Shown: one piece after another, positions 5,290 to 13,939 of the stretch
How the letters are laid out: each line of letters begins with the position of its first letter
Numbering within the stretch: the stretch's first letter is position 1
From: Oscillospiraceae bacterium
GTDB taxonomy: Bacteria > Bacillota > Clostridia > Oscillospirales > Ruminococcaceae
DNA length: 13,939 bases
Direction: 5' to 3'
Assembly (NCBI GenBank): GCA_018110855.1
Contig: JAGBFZ010000398.1
Location: forward strand, 1 to 13,939
The notes under the pieces: generated by a model
Seen by the model: only the letters and a program-made list of their open reading frames with translations
Database searches by the model: none
What the model was told of the DNA's origin: nothing
Program-made: the position numbers and the translations under genes

Positions 5290-6966
5290 GTGGATTCAAA
5301 GTTCCGTAATTCGAAAAAAAACAATTTTTTTATCGTTTGCTGCATACTGATCTATGTAATACTGATCCTGATTTCTCAGGTGATCGCACGTAACGGAAAC
5401 CGGGTAATAATGATCGGCAGAAACAGTATACCCTCATTAAGCATTAACGGCGTCCTGCAGGCAGTACAGTTTTTTATGTGCCTCTGTATGGTCAGCATCG
5501 ACTATAAAAAAGGACGCATCATATCCGCCATAATGATCTCTTTATCGATCCTTCTTAATCTGAAAGAGATCATTATCATCCATGTGCTCAACTCCCTGCC
5601 GGGAATAATTAACCTGATATTTTACCTTATAGGCATCGAGATATTGTGCAGACAGTTTGAGATCCGCGAAAAGGATATTATTACCGACTTCCTTACAAAG
5701 CTCAACAACAGGCATGGACTGATCCGCACGCTTAACGAAAAGACCTCCGGAAAAGATCCTTTTTATGTAATGTATATCGATCTGGAAAACTTCAAGCTCA
5801 TAAATGATAATTTAGGTCATCGCTGCGGTGATACCGCTCTTATGATAGTGTCCGAGAGGATACAGTCTGTTGTAGGCTCCAAAGGCACTCTCGGCCGTAT
5901 CGGCGGTGATGAGTTTATCATTATTCTTGACCATAAGTATGATCCCACTGAGATATCAAAAAGTATAATCTCGAAAACAGGTGAGAAGATACCTCTTTCC
6001 ACAGGAAAAACCATTGTTGACTGCTATGTATCCGCCTTTATCGGTATCGCAGAATTCCCCGATGATGCCACCGACGCAGACACACTGATAAAGCTGGCTG
6101 ATATTGCAATGTACCATTCTTCCAAAAACAAGGAAAACAGAATATGCTTTTTTACCAAGGAAATGGAAAACGAGCTTCATCGTCAGATGGAGCTTGAAAG
6201 GATCATTAAGGAAAGCCTGGATAACAATAATTTTTACCTTGTTTATCAGCCTCAGTACAGGATAGACGGTAAACAGCTAAGAGGCTTTGAGTCGCTTCTC
6301 CGTCTTAAAACCTCTGACGGCATATCAGTAAGTCCCGCAGAGTTCATTCCCGTTGCGGAAAAGACCGATCTTATCCTGAAAATAGACGATTATGTAATAC
6401 GCAGAGTCCTGAAGGAATTTAAAGGACCCATTGAAAATGTCTCCGACCCATTTACAGTTTCTGTGAACATCTCCGCAAAGAACATCGCAAGCCCAGGATA
6501 TGCCGATAAAGTAAGGAAAATGATAGAAGAAGCAGATTTTCCTGCACAGTATCTTGAGATCGAGATAACAGAATATTGTCTGGTAAAATCCCTTGATGTT
6601 ACCATTGACAATATCGAAAAGCTCAGAAGCATCGGCGTTCAGATAGCTCTGGACGATTTCGGAACGGGATACACCCCTCTTTCCTATCTTGCAAAGCTCC
6701 CCATAAATCTGCTCAAGATCGATAAGAGCCTTATTGATGACATCGAAACTGATGATAAGAGCCGTGAGTTTGCAAATGCCGTTATCTCAATGGGTCATCT
6801 CATGGGCTGCGAGGTGATCTCAGAAGGCGTTGAGAACGAAAGCCAGCTCGACCTCCTGAGCGGTCAGAAATGCGATTTCGTACAGGGCTTCGTATGGGGC
6901 AGACCTCTTGAATACAGCTCTGCCGTAGAGCTTTGTTCAAAACAGCGCATACATCAGATGCAATAG
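5290..6966 (+). CDS. Four-TM GGDEF-EAL protein, predicted bifunctional c-di-GMP cyclase/phosphodiesterase
   Basis: Makes and/or degrades the second messenger cyclic di-GMP at the membrane. From the GTG start the protein has 558 residues. Four hydrophobic stretches occupy roughly residues 11-33, 51-70, 77-90 and 94-119. A GGDEF domain follows: DLENFKLINDNLGH gives the metal and substrate residues, and RIGGDEF (GGDEF at 205-209) is intact. The product-inhibition RxxD site is absent; GSKG stands there. The EAL domain has ESL instead of EAL (Glu334). Its other catalytic residues are present: Asn393 (SVNIS), Glu428 (EITE), Asp455-Asp456 (DDFGTG), Lys476 (LLKID), Glu512 (SEGVE) and Gln532 (VQGF). 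Both activities are therefore plausible. No periplasmic sensory domain is visible, so the TM region itself may sense. The gene stands alone with its own promoter and terminator. Confidence 0.92.
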   Translation: MDSKFRNSKKNNFFIVCCILIYVILILISQVIARNGNRVIMIGRNSIPSLSINGVLQAVQFFMCLCMVSIDYKKGRIISAIMISLSILLNLKEIIIIHVLNSLPGIINLIFYLIGIEILCRQFEIREKDIITDFLTKLNNRHGLIRTLNEKTSGKDPFYVMYIDLENFKLINDNLGHRCGDTALMIVSERIQSVVGSKGTLGRIGGDEFIIILDHKYDPTEISKSIISKTGEKIPLSTGKTIVDCYVSAFIGIAEFPDDATDADTLIKLADIAMYHSSKNKENRICFFTKEMENELHRQMELERIIKESLDNNNFYLVYQPQYRIDGKQLRGFESLLRLKTSDGISVSPAEFIPVAEKTDLILKIDDYVIRRVLKEFKGPIENVSDPFTVSVNISAKNIASPGYADKVRKMIEEADFPAQYLEIEITEYCLVKSLDVTIDNIEKLRSIGVQIALDDFGTGYTPLSYLAKLPINLLKIDKSLIDDIETDDKSREFANAVISMGHLMGCEVISEGVENESQLDLLSGQKCDFVQGFVWGRPLEYSSAVELCSKQRIHQMQ

Positions 6967-7001
6967 ATCTTTTCGTTTTTCTGCATTGTAATTTATAATT
7001 T

Positions 7002-7035
7002 ATGCCCCCTGATCCACTGACGGAGCAGGGGGCAT
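7002..7035 (+). terminator. Terminator-like hairpin after the GGDEF-EAL gene
   Basis: ATGCCCCCTG (7002-7011) pairs perfectly with CAGGGGGCAT (7026-7035) around a 14-base loop and is followed by TTTTGC. The U-tract is short. The reverse strand lacks a T-run after the hairpin, so it best serves the plus-strand gene. It sits between two convergent genes, and no better terminator is visible for the leftward xylan operon. Confidence 0.65.
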
Positions 7036-7088
7036 TTTGCAGTCTGAACTTTAGTCACAAAGGAATAACGATCTGTCGGATAATAAAA

Positions 7089-9056
7089 TTATCTGAATAT
7101 TTTCCGTCCTCTGATATCATCTATCCCCGATTTGCGGTAATAATAGGTATTTATTACATCCCGCCACTGCCTGCTGTTTTCGATCTGCTTTTCAAAGCGC
7201 AGCTCAGCCTCTCGGTAATACTCTTCGGGCACCCTTTCTTTAAGCGATCTCCAGCGCATAAGAAGCTCTTCCGCCTTTTCCGCTCCCTCAAAATGGCTGT
7301 CGTAAATGTGCTGTATCAGGGTCTTTCCGCTGCTGAGCATATAGGTGTAGGGCAGATGATGAAAGAATAAAAGCAGCTCCTCGGGACAGGCTGAAACATT
7401 TTCGTACATCTCCTCATTATGGGGAGCGTATTGTGCGGTATAGCCCGTACCTGTTGCTTTTGTCCTGTCTGCACCCATACCGTTTCTGTCGGAATAATGA
7501 TAGGTTCCCCAAGGGGAATACTCATATCCGTCAACGTCCACCCCATAATGATAATGAGGCGTCACCATCCAGCCCACGCCAAGAGGAGATGTATAGCTTT
7601 CATAAATATCACGGGAGGACACAAGCATTTTGCATATGACCTCTGCCGTTTCTTCATCGGCTGTTATCGCTGCCCGTACCCATTCCATGGCGATCTTCTC
7701 CGCCGAAAGAGCAGGATCAAAAACAAGCCTGCCATAGCCGTAAAGATTTGCTCCTGCAAGAGGATCTCCCGTCCAGCAGCGGTCGCTGCCCACATTTGAA
7801 ACCCCTGCCGCTCCCAGAATGTTTCTGCTTACAAGCGAGCCTTCACCGCCATGATATGTATCGAAATCCAGACACTCCTTCCACATAGGAACAAGATAGC
7901 AAAGGTCTATCTGCTGACCTGTGTATTCCTGAGTTATCTGAAATTCACACAGACAATTGGTATCGGGCATTGCCCCGAACAGCGGGGAGACCGCTTCCCT
8001 TATCTGAAAATCCATGGGACCGTTTTTTATCTGGAGATATACGTTGTCTGCAAATTTTCCGTCCAAAGGCTTGAAATTGTCATATGCTGCCTTTGCCCTG
8101 TCGGTAGTCCTGTCTCTCCAGTCAACGTGGCAGTTATATACAAAGCACCGCCATATCACATTGCCGCCAAAGGGCTTTAAGGCAGCGGCAAGCATATTTG
8201 CCCCCTCCGCATGATCTCTGCCGTAGGTATGGGGACCGGGACGGTTTTCCGAATCGGCTTTTACAAGAAATCCGCCGAATTCGGGAATGTGCCTGTAAAT
8301 ATTATCTGCCGTACATTTCCACCGGCTTTTTACCCTTTCGTCCAGAGGATCGGCTGTGGAAAGCCCGTCAATTTCCATAGGTGCGGCAAAATTCACGCTC
8401 AGATACAGCTTTATCCCATAGTCAGCGAATATGCCTGCAATTTTTGCAATATCGGGAAGAAGCCCTTCGGTAATAAAAAACGTCTCAGTCCTATGCACAT
8501 TAACGTTATTTATGCATATGGCATTTATCCCCACAGAGGAAAGCAGCCTTGCATAATCAGTAAGCCTTTTCATATCCGAAACAGGTCTGCCCTTTTCAAA
8601 GAAAATGGACGCTCCCGAATAGCCTCTTTCCACCGTGCCGTCCGCATTGTCCCACTGATCTATCATTCTCAGGGGAAAGCAGGGCTTTTCGGTAATGCTA
8701 AGGCTCTCGGGCGGATATCCTCCCGAAGCGAGGATAAGGAATCGGAAAACTCCGTAAAGAACACCGTTTTCATCGCCGCCCATAACGGTAATGCTTTCAT
8801 CCGAAACGGAAATGTCATATCCCCCTGCACCTAAGCTGTCGTTTATGCGGAGAATAAAGCACCCTTCCGAAAGCGGCTGAGATATCCTTTCGGGAATATT
8901 TCCCGTAAGCCGTCCGAATGCAGCTTCAAGCTCCTTTACGGCAGAGCTTATCACCCTGCCGCTGCACAGAACGCAAAGCCTTGAAAGATACTTTTCTGTC
9001 CATTTCATGGAATCGTCCTTGCCGTAAGCAAGCCAGCAGTCATAAAGCATATCCAT
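7089..9056 (-). CDS. aguA: GH67 xylan alpha-1,2-glucuronidase, intracellular
   Basis: Removes (4-O-methyl)glucuronic acid from the non-reducing end xylose of xylo-oligosaccharides, the activity known for GH67. The 655-residue length is usual for the family. An N-terminal alpha/beta domain (to about residue 120) precedes the barrel. Family signatures are clear: [18 protein letters not shown] with the general acid Glu270, [10 protein letters not shown] with Asp349 and [12 protein letters not shown] with Glu377, the last two corresponding to the known catalytic base pair. There is no signal peptide, so it acts in the cytoplasm on imported oligosaccharides. The ATG at 9056 is preceded at 8 bases by AGAGGT, which overlaps the end of the GH10 gene; only 6 bases separate the two genes. 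It is the last gene of the operon. Confidence 0.96.
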   Translation of the reverse strand: MDMLYDCWLAYGKDDSMKWTEKYLSRLCVLCSGRVISSAVKELEAAFGRLTGNIPERISQPLSEGCFILRINDSLGAGGYDISVSDESITVMGGDENGVLYGVFRFLILASGGYPPESLSITEKPCFPLRMIDQWDNADGTVERGYSGASIFFEKGRPVSDMKRLTDYARLLSSVGINAICINNVNVHRTETFFITEGLLPDIAKIAGIFADYGIKLYLSVNFAAPMEIDGLSTADPLDERVKSRWKCTADNIYRHIPEFGGFLVKADSENRPGPHTYGRDHAEGANMLAAALKPFGGNVIWRCFVYNCHVDWRDRTTDRAKAAYDNFKPLDGKFADNVYLQIKNGPMDFQIREAVSPLFGAMPDTNCLCEFQITQEYTGQQIDLCYLVPMWKECLDFDTYHGGEGSLVSRNILGAAGVSNVGSDRCWTGDPLAGANLYGYGRLVFDPALSAEKIAMEWVRAAITADEETAEVICKMLVSSRDIYESYTSPLGVGWMVTPHYHYGVDVDGYEYSPWGTYHYSDRNGMGADRTKATGTGYTAQYAPHNEEMYENVSACPEELLLFFHHLPYTYMLSSGKTLIQHIYDSHFEGAEKAEELLMRWRSLKERVPEEYYREAELRFEKQIENSRQWRDVINTYYYRKSGIDDIRGRKIFR

Positions 9057-9062
9057 AGCATT

Positions 9063-10289
9063 TTACCTCTCAGATAACTGTAAACCTTCCTCGGTGTCCT
9101 TGCCGTCATTCATAACCATGTACTCCCTGCCGTCAAAAGATAGGTCGTATTCGCCCTTGAATCCGTAAAGCTCAAAGCAGCCGTTATCGTCTGTTAATGC
9201 GGAGTATTCCGTAGACCACTGCTTTTTGATAAGTCCCGAAAGCATATCATAAGCAGGCTTGGGAGAGCCGTCCCTGCGAAGTATACCGCTGGGAGCATTA
9301 AGCCAGCCGCCGTCAGTAAAGTCCCAGCCTGTCACCGCTTCTACAAGAGGATGCGCAAATAAAATGCGGTACATTTCCTCAAGCTCCTTTTTCTGCCGCT
9401 CCTCATATTCGGGCAGAGAATCCCAGCTTTCGGCGTGAAAATCGTTAAGATCTACGATCTCGGGAGGCATAGGTCTGCCCGATATTATAGTATTCTCGGT
9501 AAAATGGATAGGCAGCCCGAATCTCTCAAAACGGTGAAGCACCCTCTCAAGCTTTTCTGCGCCCCAATACCCCTGATGCTGATGAGACTGTATACCGATA
9601 GCGTCAATGGGAACTCCTGCATCAAGGCATTTATCAATAACTTCTGCATAATCCTCGGAGGTGTTGAAATCGTTTATTAGAAGCACTGCATTCGGGTCAG
9701 CTGCTTTTGCCGCAGCAAATACCGACTGGATAAGAGGTATTCTTCCGTAGTGATTGCACAGCCTTGTAACAGCGTTGTCATACTTGTCAAAAACGGGCAT
9801 GATAACTGTTTCGTTGATAACGTCCCACAGCCCGACCTTTCCCTTGAAGGCGCTCACCTCACGGGTAATGCGGTCAAGCTGACGCTGCATTATCTCCTCG
9901 TTGCTGTACTTCAAAAGCCAGTCTGCACATACTGTGTGCCAGCAAAGAGGATGACCCTTGACCTTTTTCCCGTTATTCACCAGACGGTTCACACAGTTCA
10001 ACATCTGCTCCTGTCTTACATCGCCCTCGGAAGGCTCGTACAGTCCCCAGTAAAAAGGGAGAGTGCCGTAATTGAAAAGCTCCTCCCACCGCTTTGCACG
10101 GGTGCAGAAGCGCTCTTTTTTCTCCTCGGTATCAGCGTTTGTATGCTCCATAACGTCAAAGGCTCCCCAGCCGAATAAAAAGCTGTGATTTTTGAGCTTA
10201 ACGCTCACCTGCTTTCCCGAAGCAGGCTTTCCGTCAGCGTCTGTTATAATGATCTTTTTTCTTGCCTTACGGTGTTCATAGTTTCCCAT
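9063..10289 (-). CDS. GH10 endo-1,4-beta-xylanase, intracellular type
   Basis: Cleaves beta-1,4-xylosidic bonds by the retaining GH10 mechanism. The 408-residue protein carries the acid/base Glu160 in LWDVINET and the nucleophile Glu265 in IHFTENT; KGHPLCWHT and GIQSHQH are further family signatures. There is no signal peptide or binding module, so it probably trims imported xylo-oligosaccharides rather than polymer. The ends are unusual: residues about 12-38 (ITDADGKPASGKQVSVKL) and 360-392 (TDDNGCFELYGFKGEYDLSF) look like strands of a carboxypeptidase-regulatory/Ig-like sandwich before and after the barrel. AAGGAG lies before the ATG, inside the last codons of the esterase gene, with 2 bases between genes. 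Activity on short substrates is inference from location and context. Confidence 0.93.
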   Translation of the reverse strand: MGNYEHRKARKKIIITDADGKPASGKQVSVKLKNHSFLFGWGAFDVMEHTNADTEEKKERFCTRAKRWEELFNYGTLPFYWGLYEPSEGDVRQEQMLNCVNRLVNNGKKVKGHPLCWHTVCADWLLKYSNEEIMQRQLDRITREVSAFKGKVGLWDVINETVIMPVFDKYDNAVTRLCNHYGRIPLIQSVFAAAKAADPNAVLLINDFNTSEDYAEVIDKCLDAGVPIDAIGIQSHQHQGYWGAEKLERVLHRFERFGLPIHFTENTIISGRPMPPEIVDLNDFHAESWDSLPEYEERQKKELEEMYRILFAHPLVEAVTGWDFTDGGWLNAPSGILRRDGSPKPAYDMLSGLIKKQWSTEYSALTDDNGCFELYGFKGEYDLSFDGREYMVMNDGKDTEEGLQLSER

Positions 10290-10291
10290 TT

Positions 10292-12916
10292 TTATTTTCT
10301 CCTTATTGGCAGAATTATTTTGTCCAGAAATTCTGTTATGTCATTTATTTCCTTTTTCCGAGCTTTTACCGAAAAGCCGTGATCCTCTCCCTCATAAAGA
10401 ATAAGCTCGGCGTCTTTAAAGCTCTCTGCAGCCTTTTTAGCATAGCTTACATTCACTATGCTGTCCGATGTGCCGTGCATTATCAGAACGGGAGCAGTGT
10501 ATTCACCGACCTTTTCAAAAACGTCATAACGGGGAAGTCCGTCATAATATTTTCTTGAAATTGTATGACCCATAAATTCAAAGGGAGCAGCCATTTTTGA
10601 AGGATCTCTATGAAGCCATTGATCGGGTATGCAGAATGCAGGATAGAGAAGCACAGCGCCTGAAATATCATCTCTCTGTGCCGCTGTGAGCGCCGATACA
10701 AGACCGCCCTGACTTTCACCGTATAAGAAGAGCTTTTCGGGCAAAGTGTTTTCCTTTACATAGTCTATTACAGTGCTAAGATCGGAAATTTCCGAAGAAA
10801 TGCTCATATCGGTGCCGCTTCCCACACTCTTTGAATTTGCAGCGCCGCCGCAGAAATCAAAGGCAAATGTCCGAAAACCTCTTTCAGCAAGAGCTGCTGC
10901 AATATCCGAAGTGTTTTCTGAGGACTGATTATAGCCGTGGCTCAGAATTACGGCGCATTTGTTGTCCTGCTGTTCGGGGAAAAATTCACGGACATAGATA
11001 CCGTTCCCGATATAATACTCTTTCGATAAGGCTTTCTGAATTATGTTTATCTTAAACGGAGAGAGCGGAAGCCCCGTCTTGCTGAAAAGATCTGGGTCTG
11101 CAGGATCATTTTCCCATGCATACCGCAGTAAAACAGGGGTATTCTCACCCTCATATTCAAGCAGCAGACCTTTATCCGTCAGTCTTGCCTCGGGACGAAG
11201 CATTTTCCCGTCAGAAAAAATTATCTCAAAATGCATAGGAGGATCGTTAACAATTTTTATCGCTTTATTATCGGTAAATGAAAGCAGTATCCTTCCATTT
11301 TCTGTCAGCTCTGCACTATTGGGGAAAATATCCTCGGGAACAAGGCTGTCCTTATATATGAGCCGCTCTGCGCAAAGTGCGAGCCTGCGTCCCACATCAC
11401 GTTTGTTAATGGGGTGAAGATCGTTTGATTCTCCGATATCTATCGTCACCGCCATAGCGGTTTCGGGTATCTCAAGGCATTTCCTCTGCTGATCTCTTAT
11501 CTCAGCCCATGACAAGGACGGAACGCTCTGAACAGGGTCGTCAAAATTGCATAGCTGAGTGAAGATAACAGGGATATCATAGCCGCAGCGTTCTCTATAC
11601 ATTTTGATAAAGTCCTTGAACAGCTCGCCGTATCTTTCGGGATCCCTGTCATTCGACTCGCCCTGATACCATATCAGTCCCTTGAATTTTATGTTGAAAG
11701 CGGGAGCGGTAAGAGCGCCGTACATTGAAAGGGGAAGTCCTTGGAAAAATACATCGGGTTCAAGATATTCTCCCTTTGCAGCCACAGCATATTCCCATTC
11801 ACCTGACAGATCAATAATTCTGTCACCTGACTTCAGGCAGTATTTCTTACCCGAAACAAAGCCGCCCTTGCCCTGTCTCACCTCAAGGCGGATATGCAGG
11901 ATATTTTCACCTCTGCGAAGAACCCCATCGGGAACAGGATATATCCTCGGCGGATACATATAGCCTGTGGAACCTACCGAAACACCGTTCACAAACACCT
12001 CGTCAGCGTCTATCATTGCTCCGAGAATAATCACAGCATCTGAAATATCCATATCATCGGGAATGAAAAATGTTTTTCTGAACCATATCCGTCCGCAAAA
12101 TCCCGACAGCTTGGGATCATCACGAAAATAAAAAGGTACACGGCATTTTGTATATTCGATGGGAGCTGTAAAAATATCCTTTGAAATAATATCTTTGCTT
12201 TCAAGCTCTGCGCACCATTTACCGTACTTTACCCTGTCAGCCTCGGCAGTATCCTTTTCATAATCGGGAACGGTGCAGCGGGACAGAAATTCCTCATATC
12301 CGCCAAGCTCCGAAAGCATACTGTAAGGCATTCTCGCCTCAACAGGCGAGCCGCCTGCGGAGGTATTTACAAGACCCACAGGAACATTCAGCTTTTTATA
12401 AAGCTTCTCGGCAAAATAATATCCTGCCGCACTCATATCCATAAGGGCATCGCCCTCCGCACAATTCCACTGCCCGCCCTGAAAATCATCATATTCCTCG
12501 TCCCTGCCGAAGCAGCACATTACGGGCACACGAAATTCTCTTATAAACCTGCTGCCTTGTGGGATAACAGGGTTTAAGGGGTCAATGGTGCGGCATATCT
12601 GCAGCTCCATATTTGACTGACCGCTTATATGATAAAGTTCGCCGAAAAGGACATCTGAAAATATTTTTTCCTCATCACCGCAGGTAAATGTAAATGTGTA
12701 GCTTTCAAATGAAGGCGGATAAGGGGGAATGACTATTTCATATAAGCCCCTGCCGCAGGCAGCTGCGGAAAAAATCCTTTCATTGCCGCAGCAGTCGGAT
12801 ATTTTCAGTGTAACAGTACAGCCTTCGGGGGCTTTGCCGCGAGCAATGTTTTCACATCCGCTACAGAGTATCATATGATCTCCGAAAAAGCGCATCACTG
12901 TAAATTTATCGCTCAT
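10292..12916 (-). CDS. Two-headed esterase: SASA/SGNH acetylesterase fused to alpha/beta-hydrolase (feruloyl esterase-like)
   Basis: An 874-residue fusion of two unrelated ester hydrolases. Residues about 1-625 resemble the sialate O-acetylesterase (SASA) family: HISGQSNMEL with nucleophile Ser101, IWYQGESND near 415, and SNDLHP with Asp499 and His501. A galactose-binding-like beta domain is inserted at about 275-375 (RIWFRKTFFIP to ILHIRLE). Residues about 635-870 form a serine alpha/beta-hydrolase similar to bacterial cinnamoyl/feruloyl esterases: ILSHGYNQ oxyanion region, YGESQGG with Ser735, HGTSDS with Asp818 and GEDHGF with His846. Both active sites look complete. There is no signal peptide. 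Between xylulokinase and a GH10 xylanase, the likely job is removing acetyl and possibly feruloyl groups from imported xylo-oligosaccharides; the exact acyl groups are inference. It starts 5 bases after the xylB stop. Confidence 0.9.
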   Translation of the reverse strand: MSDKFTVMRFFGDHMILCSGCENIARGKAPEGCTVTLKISDCCGNERIFSAAACGRGLYEIVIPPYPPSFESYTFTFTCGDEEKIFSDVLFGELYHISGQSNMELQICRTIDPLNPVIPQGSRFIREFRVPVMCCFGRDEEYDDFQGGQWNCAEGDALMDMSAAGYYFAEKLYKKLNVPVGLVNTSAGGSPVEARMPYSMLSELGGYEEFLSRCTVPDYEKDTAEADRVKYGKWCAELESKDIISKDIFTAPIEYTKCRVPFYFRDDPKLSGFCGRIWFRKTFFIPDDMDISDAVIILGAMIDADEVFVNGVSVGSTGYMYPPRIYPVPDGVLRRGENILHIRLEVRQGKGGFVSGKKYCLKSGDRIIDLSGEWEYAVAAKGEYLEPDVFFQGLPLSMYGALTAPAFNIKFKGLIWYQGESNDRDPERYGELFKDFIKMYRERCGYDIPVIFTQLCNFDDPVQSVPSLSWAEIRDQQRKCLEIPETAMAVTIDIGESNDLHPINKRDVGRRLALCAERLIYKDSLVPEDIFPNSAELTENGRILLSFTDNKAIKIVNDPPMHFEIIFSDGKMLRPEARLTDKGLLLEYEGENTPVLLRYAWENDPADPDLFSKTGLPLSPFKINIIQKALSKEYYIGNGIYVREFFPEQQDNKCAVILSHGYNQSSENTSDIAAALAERGFRTFAFDFCGGAANSKSVGSGTDMSISSEISDLSTVIDYVKENTLPEKLFLYGESQGGLVSALTAAQRDDISGAVLLYPAFCIPDQWLHRDPSKMAAPFEFMGHTISRKYYDGLPRYDVFEKVGEYTAPVLIMHGTSDSIVNVSYAKKAAESFKDAELILYEGEDHGFSVKARKKEINDITEFLDKIILPIRRK

Positions 12917-12921
12917 AACTC

Positions 12922-13939
12922 TTACATCTCCGCAAGCTCGCTCATCTGCTCCTTAACAGCAGGATATATTTTATCGTAAAGCCTGAAATATTTCTCATAA
13001 ACGGGAACATTCTCAGGAACAGGCTCCTGAACCTTGTCAACGCCGCAAATTACCTCGCAAGCCTCTGGAACGCTGCCATAAACTCCCGCACCCACAAGGG
13101 CAAGGATAGCAACACCCAGCGCAGGGCCTTCCTTTGAAGAAGCGGTCTTAACGGGACAAGCATAAAGATCGGCAAGCATCTGTCTCCAGAGCGGTGAGCT
13201 TCCGCCGCCGCCGCAAGCCATCATGTCGGAAACGTTGATGTCCATCTCACGGCAAATCTCAACGCAGTCTCTGAGGGAGTATGCAACGCCCTCCATAACC
13301 GCTCTGAGCATTTCCTTTTTGGTGTGCATAGCGGAAAGTCCGAAGAACATTCCTCTTGCATTGGGATCAAGGTGAGGAGTTCTCTCACCCATAAGATATG
13401 GGAGATAAAGCAGTCTGTTTGCACCGATAGGAACAGTTTCAGCCTCTTTATCCATGAGATAATATTCGTCCACTCCCATATATTTTGCGGTTTCCTTTTC
13501 GGGAGCGCAGAAATTGTCTCTGAACCACTTGAGGGAAAGTCCTGCGCCCTGAGTTACGCCCATAATGTGCCATGCTCCGGGAACGGCTGCACAGCAGGTG
13601 TGAACACGTCCCTTGGGGTCAATTGATACCTTGGAAGTGTGAGCAAAAACAACTCCGCTTGTTCCGATGGTGGTGAATGCTCTTCCGTCAGCCACAACGC
13701 CCGTGCCCACAGCCGCAGCCGCATTGTCTCCTGCGCCGCCCACAACGATAGTGCCTGCTTTAAGTCCCGTAAGCTCCGCAGCCTTTTCTGTGATTGTGCC
13801 CGTTACCTCGCAGGACTCATAAACCTTTGCCAGCATGGACATATCAATGCCCAGCTTGTCGCAAATCTCCTTGCTCCAGCAGCGGTTTGGAACGTCAAGC
13901 AGCTGCATTCCCGAAGCGTCGGAAACCTCGGTTGCATAC
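12922..13939 (-). CDS. xylB: Xylulokinase, 5' end outside window
   Basis: Phosphorylates D-xylulose with ATP to xylulose 5-phosphate, feeding the pentose phosphate pathway. The last 338 residues are present, and the frame stays open to the right edge, so the Met at 13908 is internal. The fragment opens YATEVSDASGMQLLDV and SKEICDKLG, matching the middle of the FGGY kinase xylulokinase. GGAGDNAAAAVGTG contains the catalytic Asp, FTTIGTSGVVFAH is the following conserved strand, and CGGGGSSPLWRQMLAD and GPALGVAILA belong to the ATP-binding C-terminal domain. About 150 N-terminal residues are missing relative to the roughly 500-residue family. It is the first visible gene of the xylan operon; the promoter lies outside the window. 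Confidence 0.93.
   Translation of the reverse strand, partial: YATEVSDASGMQLLDVPNRCWSKEICDKLGIDMSMLAKVYESCEVTGTITEKAAELTGLKAGTIVVGGAGDNAAAAVGTGVVADGRAFTTIGTSGVVFAHTSKVSIDPKGRVHTCCAAVPGAWHIMGVTQGAGLSLKWFRDNFCAPEKETAKYMGVDEYYLMDKEAETVPIGANRLLYLPYLMGERTPHLDPNARGMFFGLSAMHTKKEMLRAVMEGVAYSLRDCVEICREMDINVSDMMACGGGGSSPLWRQMLADLYACPVKTASSKEGPALGVAILALVGAGVYGSVPEACEVICGVDKVQEPVPENVPVYEKYFRLYDKIYPAVKEQMSELAEM

Noticed and set aside
8211..8834. 207-residue plus-strand frame opposite the GH67 gene
   Set aside because: It lies wholly antisense to a gene with clear GH67 motifs and shows no domain or ribosome site.

Overview
The window looks like chromosomal DNA of a fibre-degrading, Gram-positive member of the Clostridia, most likely Ruminococcus or a close relative. 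The pointers are a Gram-positive lipoprotein signal on a mannanase, a 3D-domain cell-wall protein, strong AGGAG-type ribosome sites, textbook sigma-A promoters, and xylan genes for methylglucuronic acid and ester side chains. The genus is inference from gene content; no rRNA or other marker is present. I see no tRNA, rRNA, CRISPR array, insertion sequence or phage gene.

Right block (7089-13939, minus strand): a tight four-gene operon, read from the right edge leftwards, with gaps of 5, 2 and 6 bases. It encodes xylulokinase (start cut off by the window edge), an 874-residue two-headed esterase (SGNH/SASA module plus serine alpha/beta-hydrolase), a GH10 xylanase and a GH67 alpha-glucuronidase. 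None of the three complete proteins has a signal peptide. The set therefore reads as a cytoplasmic line that takes imported decorated xylo-oligosaccharides, removes acyl groups and (methyl)glucuronic acid, cuts the backbone and phosphorylates xylulose.

Middle block (about 3714-7035, plus strand): two single genes, each with its own near-perfect promoter and a following hairpin. The first is a membrane-anchored protein with a roughly 240-residue acidic linker and a C-terminal 3D domain, made from a leader of about 170 bases that holds two inverted repeats. The second is a four-TM GGDEF-EAL protein with intact catalytic motifs in both domains; its real start is probably a GTG at 5290.

Left block (1-3347, minus strand): a second operon, with a TTGAAA-17-TATAAT promoter and a perfect 25-bp palindrome in the early transcribed region. 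It encodes a 57-residue single-TM protein, a cytoplasmic amidohydrolase of unknown substrate, a CBM35-GH26 beta-mannanase lipoprotein and an NAD(P)H-dependent FMN reductase-like flavoprotein (cut off by the left edge). Pairing the amidohydrolase and small membrane protein with a mannanase is not explained by a pathway I know.

Between the left and middle blocks lies an AT-rich divergent region (3348-3713) with a 15-bp direct repeat, a 12-bp palindrome and a hairpin, but no convincing gene. I did not find a clearly new system. The best leads are the palindrome-controlled mannanase operon, the fused esterase and the structured leader of the 3D gene.
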